NCBI GenBank assembly: GCA_016176415.1
Contig: JACOXH010000006.1
Coordinates: 1 to 41,941, forward strand
Length of the DNA stretch: 41,941 bases
DNA from: Candidatus Daviesbacteria bacterium
Lineage (GTDB): Bacteria > Patescibacteriota > Microgenomatia > Daviesbacterales > UBA10151
Direction of reading: 5' to 3'
Each line of letters opens with the position of its first letter. Within the stretch, counting starts at the first letter, position 1. Made by a program: the position numbers and the translations under genes. This document shows positions 34,312 to 41,941 of this stretch, in pieces. The notes below the pieces were generated by a model. The model was given only the letters and a program-made list of their open reading frames with translations. It did not search any database and was not told the DNA's origin.

Positions 34312-34761
34312 ATGAACATAGAAGACCTAAAAAAGTTACGGGAAGAAACCGGAGCAGGGATTGCCGACTGTAAGGAGGCCCTGAGCTTGTCGAAGGGCGA
34401 CATCAATAAAGCAAAAGATTGGCTTAAGAAAAAAGGGCTGGATAAAGCTTTTTCCAAAGGAGGCAGGGAAGTAAAATCAGGTATCGTAGATGTTTATTCT
34501 CACGCAGGTAAAGTAGGAGTATTGGTAGAACTTCTTTGTGAGACAGATTTTGTGGCAAGGACAGATGATTTTAAAAATTTGGCTCACGAGTTATCTTTAC
34601 AAATTGCTTCCATGAATCCTTCTTCAGTAGAAGAGCTTTTATCGCAGGAGTACATTAGGGACAATTCTCAAACAGTAGATCAACTTATTAAGGGAACAGT
34701 AGGAAAGTTGGGAGAAAATATTTTAGTTGGAAGATTTGAAAGAATTGCATTAGGAGAATAA
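34312..34761 (+). CDS. tsf: elongation factor Ts, short
   Basis: LKKLREETGAGIADCKEAL, DWLKKKGLDKAFSK, ELLCETDFVARTDDFKNLAHE. Confidence 0.96.
   Translation: MNIEDLKKLREETGAGIADCKEALSLSKGDINKAKDWLKKKGLDKAFSKGGREVKSGIVDVYSHAGKVGVLVELLCETDFVARTDDFKNLAHELSLQIASMNPSSVEELLSQEYIRDNSQTVDQLIKGTVGKLGENILVGRFERIALGE
34378..34398. repeat. family-B repeat (CCTGAGCTTGTCGAAGG) inside tsf
   Basis: GCCCTGAGCTTGTCGAAGGGC encodes ALSLSKG. Confidence 0.85.
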
Positions 34762-35315
34762 TGGATCCTGTTTTAACTGACCCAAACGCCAAAATTGATG
34801 CAGCCTTGCACCATTTTAAGATGGAAATTGCCGGTATCCGTGCTGGCAGAGCAAACCCTGCTTTAATTGAAAATATCCCCGTTGAAGCATATGGAGGAAA
34901 AATGAAACTGAATGAAGTGGGAAATATTTCAGCTCCCCAACCCTCGCTTTTAACAGTTACTGTTTGGGATGCCTCTATTTTGCAAAATGTAATCAAAGGA
35001 ATTCAGGAAGCAAATATTGGGTTAAATCCTTCAAATGAAGGAACTTTGATCAGGTTGGCAATCCCGCCTTTAACTCAGGAAAGAAGGGAAGAATTTATTA
35101 AACTTTTACATCAAAAAATAGAAGAAGCAAGTGTTTCTATCAGGCAAATAAGGCAGGATTTTAGAAATGAATGGAAGAAAGAGCAGGAAGCAGGCCAACT
35201 TGGAGAAGATGAATTTTTCAGAAGAGAAAAGATTTTGCAAGAGTTAATAGATAAAAAGATTTTAGAAATTGAACAATTAGGTAAAGCTAAAGAGGAAGAA
35301 TTAACTCAAATTTAA
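34761..35315 (+). CDS. frr: ribosome recycling factor
   Basis: IRAGRANPALIENIPVEAYGGKMKLNEVGNIS. Confidence 0.96.
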   Translation: MDPVLTDPNAKIDAALHHFKMEIAGIRAGRANPALIENIPVEAYGGKMKLNEVGNISAPQPSLLTVTVWDASILQNVIKGIQEANIGLNPSNEGTLIRLAIPPLTQERREEFIKLLHQKIEEASVSIRQIRQDFRNEWKKEQEAGQLGEDEFFRREKILQELIDKKILEIEQLGKAKEEELTQI

Positions 35316-36409
35316 TGTTTTTATCCATAATTATTTTTATCATCACGCTATTAGTTTTAGTTCTAATCCATGAATTTGGGCATTTTTTGATGGCCAAAAG
35401 ATTTGGGATAAAAGTTTTGGAGTTTGGTTTTGGGATTCCTCCCAGAGCAATTGGCAAAAAAATAGGGGAAACAATTTATTCTCTAAACTGGTTGCTTCTA
35501 GGGGGATTTGTGAGGCTTTTGGGTGAAGATGAAGAAAGTCCGGTAGGTAAAAAAGGAACCAGTGAGCGGGATTTTAGGGCAAAAAGTGTGGGCCAAAGAA
35601 TTGCAGTAGTGGTAGCAGGGGTAGCAATGAATTTATTTTTGGCATGGGTTTTGTTTTACATAGTTATTGCAGGGCAGGGATTTAAAATTATTTATCCTGT
35701 AATGGAGCCTGCAGTTTATATAGCACAACTGGAGAAAGACTTCCCTGCTCAGCAGGCAGGTGTTGAAGTAGGAGAAAAATTAGCAGCTGTAGATGAAAAA
35801 GAGGTTAAAGATATTGAGTCAGCAAGAAACTTGATCAAGTCAAAAGATCAAACTCCTACCACTTTAACTTTAACTGACAGTGACGGGAATAATTTAAGAA
35901 AAGTAACCTTAACTCCAAAAAAGACAGAAAAAGGTGATGTGCTGATCGGAGTAGTATTTAGCCCCATTCCTTTTCGTGAGTACAAAAGCGTGCCTGAAAA
36001 ATTATTTTCAGGTATTACATATTCATGGGATCTGACCAGAATTACATTTATTGGTCTGGGGAAAGTTGTTAGTCAGCTTATTACAGGAGACTTCGGACAG
36101 GCTTCAAAAGCTGTCAGCGGGCCTGTGGGATTGGCAGCTGTGACGGGAAGCATTTTATCTGCAGGATGGGCGGCAATTTTCCCTTACCTTTGGTTTGTAG
36201 GAGTAATATCTTTAACTTTGGCTATATTTAATGTGCTGCCAATACCAGCTTTGGATGGAGGAAGGTTGCTATTTTTGCTGATAGAAGCTGTAACGCGTAA
36301 GAAAGTAAAGGAAGATATCGAAAGAACAGTGCACCAAGTTGGCTTTGCTATCTTAATAGCTTTAGCTCTTTTGGTAACTTATTCTGATATCCGCAAACTC
36401 CTGCCATAA
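35315..36409 (+). CDS. rseP: RseP-like site-2 protease with PDZ domain
   Basis: HEFGHFLMAKRFGIKVLEFGFG, FNVLPIPALDGGRLLFLLIE. Confidence 0.93.
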   Translation: MFLSIIIFIITLLVLVLIHEFGHFLMAKRFGIKVLEFGFGIPPRAIGKKIGETIYSLNWLLLGGFVRLLGEDEESPVGKKGTSERDFRAKSVGQRIAVVVAGVAMNLFLAWVLFYIVIAGQGFKIIYPVMEPAVYIAQLEKDFPAQQAGVEVGEKLAAVDEKEVKDIESARNLIKSKDQTPTTLTLTDSDGNNLRKVTLTPKKTEKGDVLIGVVFSPIPFREYKSVPEKLFSGITYSWDLTRITFIGLGKVVSQLITGDFGQASKAVSGPVGLAAVTGSILSAGWAAIFPYLWFVGVISLTLAIFNVLPIPALDGGRLLFLLIEAVTRKKVKEDIERTVHQVGFAILIALALLVTYSDIRKLLP

Positions 36410-36466
36410 CTGTTTTCTTTACACGCAACTTCGTAAAAAGTATGATTAATGAGGAGGTGTTTTTTA

Positions 36467-37681
36467 ATGCTATATTCAAAATTGTTTCCTAAAACTTTAA
36501 AACAAATACCGAGCGGGGCAGAATCTGTAAATCATGAGCTGCTTGCGCGCGCAGGCTTTATACATCAGGAAATGGCAGGTGTTTATACATATTTGCCTTT
36601 AGGTTGGAAAGTGTTGGACAAGATTTCAGACATTGTGAGGGATGAGATGAATGCGATAGGTGGTCAGGAGATGCTGATGCCGGCGCTGCACCCTGCTTCA
36701 AACTGGGCAAAAACAGGCAGACTCAAAACTTTTGATGCTTTATTTAAAGTTGAAGGTGCTGCTGAAACAGATAAAGGAAAAACTGTTTTAGGCCCAACCC
36801 ATGAAGAAATTATTTATCCGCTTCTTGCTGAATATATAAAATCTTATAAAGATTTGCCCTTATATCTTTATCAAATACAAGTAAAGTTTAGGAATGAACC
36901 AAGAGCAAAAGCAGGGCTACTGCGTGGCAGAGAATTTTTAATGAAAGACTTATACAGTTTTCATACCAGCGATGAAGATAGAAATGAATATTACGAAAAA
37001 GTGAGGGATGCTTATTTTAAAATCTTTAAAAGAATAGGCATTCCGGCTGTTAAAACCAAAGCCAGTGGCGGTACTTTTTCAGATCTGTCAGAAGAGTTTC
37101 AAACTCTTACCCCTTCAGGGGAAGATACAGTTTTTATCTGCAGCAAAGAAGGCACTGCTTTTAATAAAGAAATTATTGAAGGCGCAAAATGTCCTGATTG
37201 CGGGAGTGAGTTAAAAGAGGAAAAAGCAATAGAAGTGGGTAATATTTTCCCTCTTAAAAGGGCTTATGCAGAAGTTTTTAATTTAAGTTTTACAGATGAA
37301 AAAGGGGAAAAGAAAATTGTTTCTGCAGGCTGTTATGGTCTGGGGATTTCCAGAGTAATGGGAGCAGTTGTAGAGGTGTTTCATGATGAAAAAGGAATTG
37401 TATGGCCGGTGACTGTAGCTCCGTATCAAGTTCATATAGTTGGATTGGATGGTGAAGGAGAAAAGATATACAAATTACTTTTGGCTGAAAGGGTAGAGGT
37501 GCTTTTTGATGACAGGATTGGGGTTTCAGCCGGAGCAAAGTTTGCAGACGCAGACCTTTTGGGAATTCCTTATAGAGTTGTTGTTTCCAGAAAAACGCGT
37601 GATAAATTAGAGATCAAAAAACGCTCCGAAAAAGAAACAAAATTTGTTACTCTTGAACAGTTGCTGGAGGTCGTTAAATAA
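36467..37681 (+). CDS. proS: prolyl-tRNA synthetase, short form
   Basis: RAGFIHQEMAGVYTYLPLGWKVLDKI, LGPTHEEI, RGREFLMKDLYSFH; start after GAGGAGGTG. Confidence 0.95.
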   Translation: MLYSKLFPKTLKQIPSGAESVNHELLARAGFIHQEMAGVYTYLPLGWKVLDKISDIVRDEMNAIGGQEMLMPALHPASNWAKTGRLKTFDALFKVEGAAETDKGKTVLGPTHEEIIYPLLAEYIKSYKDLPLYLYQIQVKFRNEPRAKAGLLRGREFLMKDLYSFHTSDEDRNEYYEKVRDAYFKIFKRIGIPAVKTKASGGTFSDLSEEFQTLTPSGEDTVFICSKEGTAFNKEIIEGAKCPDCGSELKEEKAIEVGNIFPLKRAYAEVFNLSFTDEKGEKKIVSAGCYGLGISRVMGAVVEVFHDEKGIVWPVTVAPYQVHIVGLDGEGEKIYKLLLAERVEVLFDDRIGVSAGAKFADADLLGIPYRVVVSRKTRDKLEIKKRSEKETKFVTLEQLLEVVK

Positions 37682-37689
37682 AGGGAAAA

Positions 37690-37725
37690 TCCTGGGGTGC
37701 AAACCTAATTTCACCCCTAGGGTGA
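37690..37725 (+). promoter_or_regulatory. family-F 36-nt hairpin element, copy 2 (upstream of tig)
   Basis: TCCTGGGGTGCAAACCTAATTTCACCCCTAGGGTGA. Confidence 0.7.
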
Positions 37726-37774
37726 AAGAGTTGATTGATTTTAAGGTCAAATTCTGATAAAGTAGCATGATTAT

Positions 37775-38863
37775 ATGATCACGAAAAATATTGTCAAACA
37801 GCCAAAATCTATAGTAGAAGTTACAGTAACAGTGCCTTGGACAGACCTTCAGGCCACCTGGGATCAAACCTTACAAAAGCTGGCAGCTGATGTAGAAGTT
37901 GCAGGTTTTAGGAAAGGTGCAGCCCCACTGCCTATGGTGGAACAACAGCTGGGATCCAAGCTTCAGGATGAAGCCTTAAAAACTGCTATGCCTAACTTTT
38001 TGATTGAGGCATTAAAAGGCACAGACATAGTTCCTATTGACTACCCAAAATATGATTTAATTTCTTTTACTAAAGGTCAACAGGTTCAATTTAAAGCAAC
38101 TATTACCAACAGACCTGCAGTGACTGTGGGTAACTACAAAACTATAAAAGTGGCAAAACCTGCTCTAAAACCTGTAACTGATGAAGAGATTCAAAAAGTG
38201 ATTGATGATTTGTATAAAAGATGGTCTTCAAGAAATCCTGTGGCCCAACCGCAAGCCGGTAACGCTCCTGTTTCAGGTCAAGCTGGTTCAATTAGTTTTC
38301 AGGGTGGACAAGCTCCGGCTGTAAACAATCAACCTGCAGGACCAAATGATGAATTTGCCAGAGCAATGGGGGCCTTATCCATGACAGATCTTAAAGGAAA
38401 AGTTAAAAAAGATCTTGAAGCCAATGTTTCTTATAACAATGAGTTGGATTATGAAGAGGCAATACTGCAGGAAGTGGAAAAAATTACCACAGTAGAACTG
38501 CCTGAAATTTTAATTCAGGACGAACTGAACAGAATGCTGGTGTCTTTACAAAGAAGAGTGGCAGATATGGGGCTTTTACTGGAAGATTACTTAAAGAGTC
38601 AGGGGAAGACTTTGGAACAAATCAAAAATGAGTGGCGAGCTCAAGCTGAAAAAAATGTCAGAATGGAATTAGGCTTGGCAGAGGTAGCCAGACAGGAAAA
38701 TGTAACCATTTCAGATCAAGAGCTCCAGGCAGAAGTTGATAAAATTCAGGATGCTAAAATCAAAGCTCAATTTGAAGCTCAGGAACCCAGACTACACTTA
38801 AGACATGCCTTAAGACAAACGAGAACTTTAGATCTTTTGAAAAAGATGGTTGCTACCTCCTAA
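37775..38863 (+). CDS. tig: trigger factor-like chaperone lacking a recognisable PPIase domain
   Basis: GFRKGAAPLPMVEQQLG ribosome-binding signature and helical C-terminal domain; low-complexity NPVAQPQAGNAPVSGQAG...NNQPAGP linker. Confidence 0.87.
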   Translation: MITKNIVKQPKSIVEVTVTVPWTDLQATWDQTLQKLAADVEVAGFRKGAAPLPMVEQQLGSKLQDEALKTAMPNFLIEALKGTDIVPIDYPKYDLISFTKGQQVQFKATITNRPAVTVGNYKTIKVAKPALKPVTDEEIQKVIDDLYKRWSSRNPVAQPQAGNAPVSGQAGSISFQGGQAPAVNNQPAGPNDEFARAMGALSMTDLKGKVKKDLEANVSYNNELDYEEAILQEVEKITTVELPEILIQDELNRMLVSLQRRVADMGLLLEDYLKSQGKTLEQIKNEWRAQAEKNVRMELGLAEVARQENVTISDQELQAEVDKIQDAKIKAQFEAQEPRLHLRHALRQTRTLDLLKKMVATS

Positions 38864-38895
38864 TTAAAAGAGTATAATCTACACGTCGGTTTTCC

Positions 38896-39228
38896 ATGGA
38901 AAATTGCATTTTTTGCAAAATTATTAGGAAGGAAATGCCTGCAGACTTAAAATATGAGTCTGATACAGTAGTTGTTTTTCCTGATATTAATCCATCAGCT
39001 GATATACACCTTCTGATTGTGCCCAAAAAGCATATCGGAGGGATAAAAGACTTAAATGAGTCTCACGGTTTACTTCTGGCTGAAATTTTTCAGGTTGCTA
39101 GTAAACTGGCTGCTGAAAATAATTTGGAAAACGGTCTTTATAGAGTGGCGGTAAATGCAGGGAAAGCTCAGCATGTGCCGCATTTACATTTTCACCTTTT
39201 GGGTGGACAATGGAAAAAGATGATTTAA
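38896..39228 (+). CDS. HIT family protein
   Basis: CIFCKI, HVPHLHFHLLGG (HxHxH). Confidence 0.95.
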   Translation: MENCIFCKIIRKEMPADLKYESDTVVVFPDINPSADIHLLIVPKKHIGGIKDLNESHGLLLAEIFQVASKLAAENNLENGLYRVAVNAGKAQHVPHLHFHLLGGQWKKMI

Positions 39229-39259
39229 TTTTTTTAAAGGAGGTGTTTTTTAAAATTTT

Positions 39260-39457
39260 ATGTCTATTATTGTTAAAGCAGGCCCGGGTGACAGCACGGA
39301 TTCAGTAATCAGAAAATTTCAAAAAAGAGTAGTTTTAGAAGGTCTTGTACAGGAAATCAGAGACAGATCAGTATACAAAAAACCTTCACAAAAGCGTCAG
39401 GAATACTTGGCAGAGAAACGCCGCAAAATAATGCGTTCCAGAAGGTATGACCGTTAA
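39260..39457 (+). CDS. rpsU: 30S ribosomal protein S21
   Basis: SDSVIRKFQKRV...KKPSQKRQEYLAEKRRK; preceded by AAAGGAGGTG. Confidence 0.9.
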   Translation: MSIIVKAGPGDSTDSVIRKFQKRVVLEGLVQEIRDRSVYKKPSQKRQEYLAEKRRKIMRSRRYDR

Positions 39458-39462
39458 CCAAA

Positions 39463-39912
39463 ATGCTACTTGATCAGATCCAAAATGACTTAAAAGGCGC
39501 ACAGCTGGCCCGTGATGAGGTTAAAGTGTCAACTTTAAGATTGCTCATTTCAGAGATTAAAAATGCCGAAATTGCCAAAGGTCAGCTTTTGGCTGATGAT
39601 GATATCGTTTCCATAATTTCCAAAGAACTAAAAAAAAGAAAAGAAGCAGCTGCTGGTTTTAGGACAGGCGGCAGGGAAGAGTCAGCGCAAAAAGAGGAAT
39701 CTGAGGCAAAGGTATTGGAAGGATATTTACCGGAGCAAATGACAACAGAGGAGTTGACTAAAATAGTGTCAGAGGTTATAACTGAAACTGGCGCAACTTC
39801 GGTGGCAGATATGGGGAAAGTGATAGGAGCGGTGATGGGGAAAGTTAAAGGTCGGGCAGATGGTGGTACTGTAAGTAGTTTGGTTAAAGAAAAATTGACA
39901 ACGAAAGTATAA
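39463..39912 (+). CDS. yqeY: GatB/YqeY domain-containing protein
   Basis: STLRLLISEIKNAEIAKG, EAKVLEGYLPEQMTTEEL, MGKVIGAVMGKVKGRADGGTVSSLVKEKL. Confidence 0.95.
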   Translation: MLLDQIQNDLKGAQLARDEVKVSTLRLLISEIKNAEIAKGQLLADDDIVSIISKELKKRKEAAAGFRTGGREESAQKEESEAKVLEGYLPEQMTTEELTKIVSEVITETGATSVADMGKVIGAVMGKVKGRADGGTVSSLVKEKLTTKV

Positions 39913-39927
39913 TTTCTTAACTTTTGT

Positions 39928-39999
39928 TGTCATCCTGAGTGATTAGCGAAGGATCTCGGTTGGAATCTAGAGATTCTTCGGCTACGCCTCAGAATGACA
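39928..39999. repeat. family-A palindromic repeat between yqeY and ybeY
   Basis: tgtcatcctgagtgattagcgaaggatctcggttggaatctagagattcttcggctacgcctcagaatgaca. Confidence 0.92.
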
Positions 40000-40004
40000 A
40001 ATCT

Positions 40005-40421
40005 ATGTTTAACATCATCATCAATTCAGATCCCAGATATAATGTTAATAAGGCCTCTATTCAGGCTGTGGTTATCCAAATACTGCAAAAGCTGCGTATT
40101 TCAGGCCGTATTGAGTTAGGGGTTAATATCGTGGGAGACAGGAAAATGCATGAACTGAATAGAAAATACCGCGGTCTTGACTCTACTACTAATGTGTTGT
40201 CTTTTGCCCTGGAAGATTCCAGTCCTGCCAGCTTACAACATATTCCCAGAATTGGTTTTGTGGCAGCACCTGATAAGTGGTTGAGATTGGGTGATATTGT
40301 CATTTCTTATCCCCAGGTTTTGGAGGATGCTTCGCTGGAGGGGTTATCAGTTGATGAAGAAATCAGGTATATGGTAGAACATGGACTTAATCACCTTTTG
40401 GGAATTCACCATACCTCATGA
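40005..40421 (+). CDS. ybeY: endoribonuclease YbeY
   Basis: NRKYRGLDSTTNVLSFAL, GDIVISYP, EHGLNHLLGIHH; start moved downstream of the repeat. Confidence 0.9.
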   Translation: MFNIIINSDPRYNVNKASIQAVVIQILQKLRISGRIELGVNIVGDRKMHELNRKYRGLDSTTNVLSFALEDSSPASLQHIPRIGFVAAPDKWLRLGDIVISYPQVLEDASLEGLSVDEEIRYMVEHGLNHLLGIHHTS

Positions 40422-41941
40422 GTAACACAGCTTTTTATTTGAAGTACCGCCCGCAGGCATTGGACGCTCTGATCGGGCAGGAAGCTGTTAAGAAGATCTT
40501 ACTTTCTTCTTTTGAAAATAATAAACTTTCACACGCTTACCTTTTTTCAGGGCCGCGCGGTAGCGGTAAAACTTCAACAGCCAGAATCTTGGCAAAAATG
40601 GTTAATTGTGAGAGACAAGAGTCAAGAGACAAGAGTCAAGAAAAGACTGTTTTGCCTAGTCTCTCCACTCTAGCGACTAGTCGCTTACCCTGTAATAAAT
40701 GTACTACTTGTCTTTCCATTACCGATGGGTCCAATATGGATTTAATTGAAATTGATGCTGCTTCAAACAGAGGGATTGAAGATATAAGATCTTTAAGAGA
40801 CAAAATCAAACTTGCTCCAACTTCTGCTAAGAAAAAAGTCTACATTATTGATGAGGTGCATATGTTAACTACAGAAGCTTTTAATGCTTTGCTTAAAACT
40901 TTGGAAGAGCCTCCCAAGCATGCTTTATTTATTCTGGCCACAACAGATGCTTCCAAATTACCTCAAACAATTTTATCCAGAGTGCAAAAGTTGGATTTTA
41001 AACCTGCTACAACAGATGAACTTTTAAAAGCGTTTGAACATATTGTCAAAGAAGAAAAAATTGACATAGACAAAGAAGCTTTAAAAAGCCTGGCAAAAAA
41101 AGCAGATGGTTCTTTTAGGGACGGGGTTAAGCTTTTGGATCAGTTGGCATCAATGGGCGCAAAAATTACCACTGAAATTATCAAAGAGAGTTTAAAATCT
41201 TTTGAGTTTGAAAATATTTTGGAACTGACAAGAGATTTAAAAGATAAAAAAACTTCAGAAGGTTTGTTAAAAGTTTCTCAAGCAACTGAAAATGGAGCTG
41301 ATATAAAGGAAGTATTGCTTTATTTGATGGATGTTTTAAGAAATATAGTATTTATAAATAATGGTTTAGGTGAACAGCTGGTAAAAAAGAATTTTACAGA
41401 AGATAAATACGCAGAACTGATAAAGTTGGCGGATCAGTGGGAGAATCGCGGTTTAGTTAAAAGTCTTGATATTTTACAAAAAAGTTTGGAAAAGATGAAA
41501 TTTGCGTCAATTCCCTCATTACCGCTGGAGTTAGCAGTGGTAGAGATATGCGGAGCGGAATCTGCACAAAAGAAGTTAGATGTTAGAAGCGAGAAGTTAG
41601 ATAAGCAGAGCTTGCCTTACGACGAAGGTCAAATCTCCAACATCCAACCTCAAGATCCAATTTCCAATTTCCAACACCCAATTTCTAATGATGACATTGC
41701 TAAAATAAAAGAAAAGTGGACATTTGTGCTGGAAACCATAAAGCCTTTTAATTTTTCTCTGGAGGCGTTACTTCGATCCATTAGTGTAACAGAATGCAGC
41801 AAAGATACTGTGATTATGGAGGTACCATATTCTTTTCATCAAAGAATTTTGGAAGCTCCTAAAAACAGGGATCTTTTGGAGTCAATTTTATCTGATATTT
41901 TAGGCAGAAGCATCAGAATCTCAACAGTACTGGGGGCGCGC
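40418..41941 (+). CDS. dnaX: DNA polymerase III subunit gamma/tau, partial at window edge
   Basis: YLKYRPQALDALIGQEAV, GPRGSGKTSTARILAKMVNC...CNKCTTC, DLIEIDAASNRGIEDIR, IIDEVHML. Open to the last base. Confidence 0.96.
   Translation, partial: MSNTAFYLKYRPQALDALIGQEAVKKILLSSFENNKLSHAYLFSGPRGSGKTSTARILAKMVNCERQESRDKSQEKTVLPSLSTLATSRLPCNKCTTCLSITDGSNMDLIEIDAASNRGIEDIRSLRDKIKLAPTSAKKKVYIIDEVHMLTTEAFNALLKTLEEPPKHALFILATTDASKLPQTILSRVQKLDFKPATTDELLKAFEHIVKEEKIDIDKEALKSLAKKADGSFRDGVKLLDQLASMGAKITTEIIKESLKSFEFENILELTRDLKDKKTSEGLLKVSQATENGADIKEVLLYLMDVLRNIVFINNGLGEQLVKKNFTEDKYAELIKLADQWENRGLVKSLDILQKSLEKMKFASIPSLPLELAVVEICGAESAQKKLDVRSEKLDKQSLPYDEGQISNIQPQDPISNFQHPISNDDIAKIKEKWTFVLETIKPFNFSLEALLRSISVTECSKDTVIMEVPYSFHQRILEAPKNRDLLESILSDILGRSIRISTVLGAR
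40610..40685. repeat. family-D palindromic repeat inside dnaX
   Basis: gagagacaagagtcaagagacaagagtcaag...cctagtctctccactctAGCGACTAGTCGCT; perfect 14-nt palindrome at 40672-40685. Confidence 0.9.
41580..41700. repeat. repeat-derived linker inside dnaX
   Basis: gataagcagagcttgccttacgacgaaggtc followed by ccaatttccaatttccaacacccaatttc; low-complexity peptide LDKQSLPYDEGQISNIQPQDPISNFQHPIS. Confidence 0.7.

Noticed and set aside
40418-41941. Programmed frameshift producing a DnaX gamma form
   Set aside because: No A AAA AAG-type slippery site with a structure was recognised in the visible part of the gene.
1-41941. Alternative genetic code (UGA recoding), as in some CPR lineages
   Set aside because: UGA is used as a natural stop at conserved protein ends (def, topA, ybeY), and conserved proteins show no in-frame UGA.

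Overview
The window looks like a chromosomal segment of a Patescibacteria/CPR bacterium, probably of Microgenomates type. That placement is inferred from gene content and protein style, not from a marker tree. It is dense with housekeeping genes: rpmB, fmt, def, mreB/C/D, PBP2, dprA, a Clp-type AAA+ ATPase, topA, pyrD/E/F/G, tmk, dcd/dut-like, thyA, folA, rpsB, tsf, frr, rseP, proS, tig, HIT, rpsU, yqeY, ybeY and dnaX (running off the right edge). Interspersed are a tRNA-Thr, a tRNA fragment at the left edge, four toxin-antitoxin-like modules and a probable NUMOD3/zinc-finger PD-(D/E)XK homing-type endonuclease. The most notable signals are: (1) several families of palindromic repeats that lie between genes and also in frame inside essential genes (dnaX zinc module, topA, tsf, a Wzy-like ligase, probably thyA and dprA), including compensatory base changes between two copies; (2) a recurrent TTGACA-17-TAnnnT-6-ATG layout predicting leaderless transcription of many genes; (3) a 20-nt perfect palindrome filling the -35/-10 spacer in front of a HigA-like antitoxin whose partner toxin is truncated; (4) a membrane-anchored ClpC-like unfoldase without an evident ClpP-binding tripeptide, translationally coupled to a small Cys-pair membrane protein and downstream of dprA; (5) a 36-nt element with a CACCCCTAGGGTG hairpin at two loci. 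No CRISPR array, rRNA or transposase was seen. All family assignments come from reading motifs; no database search was run.
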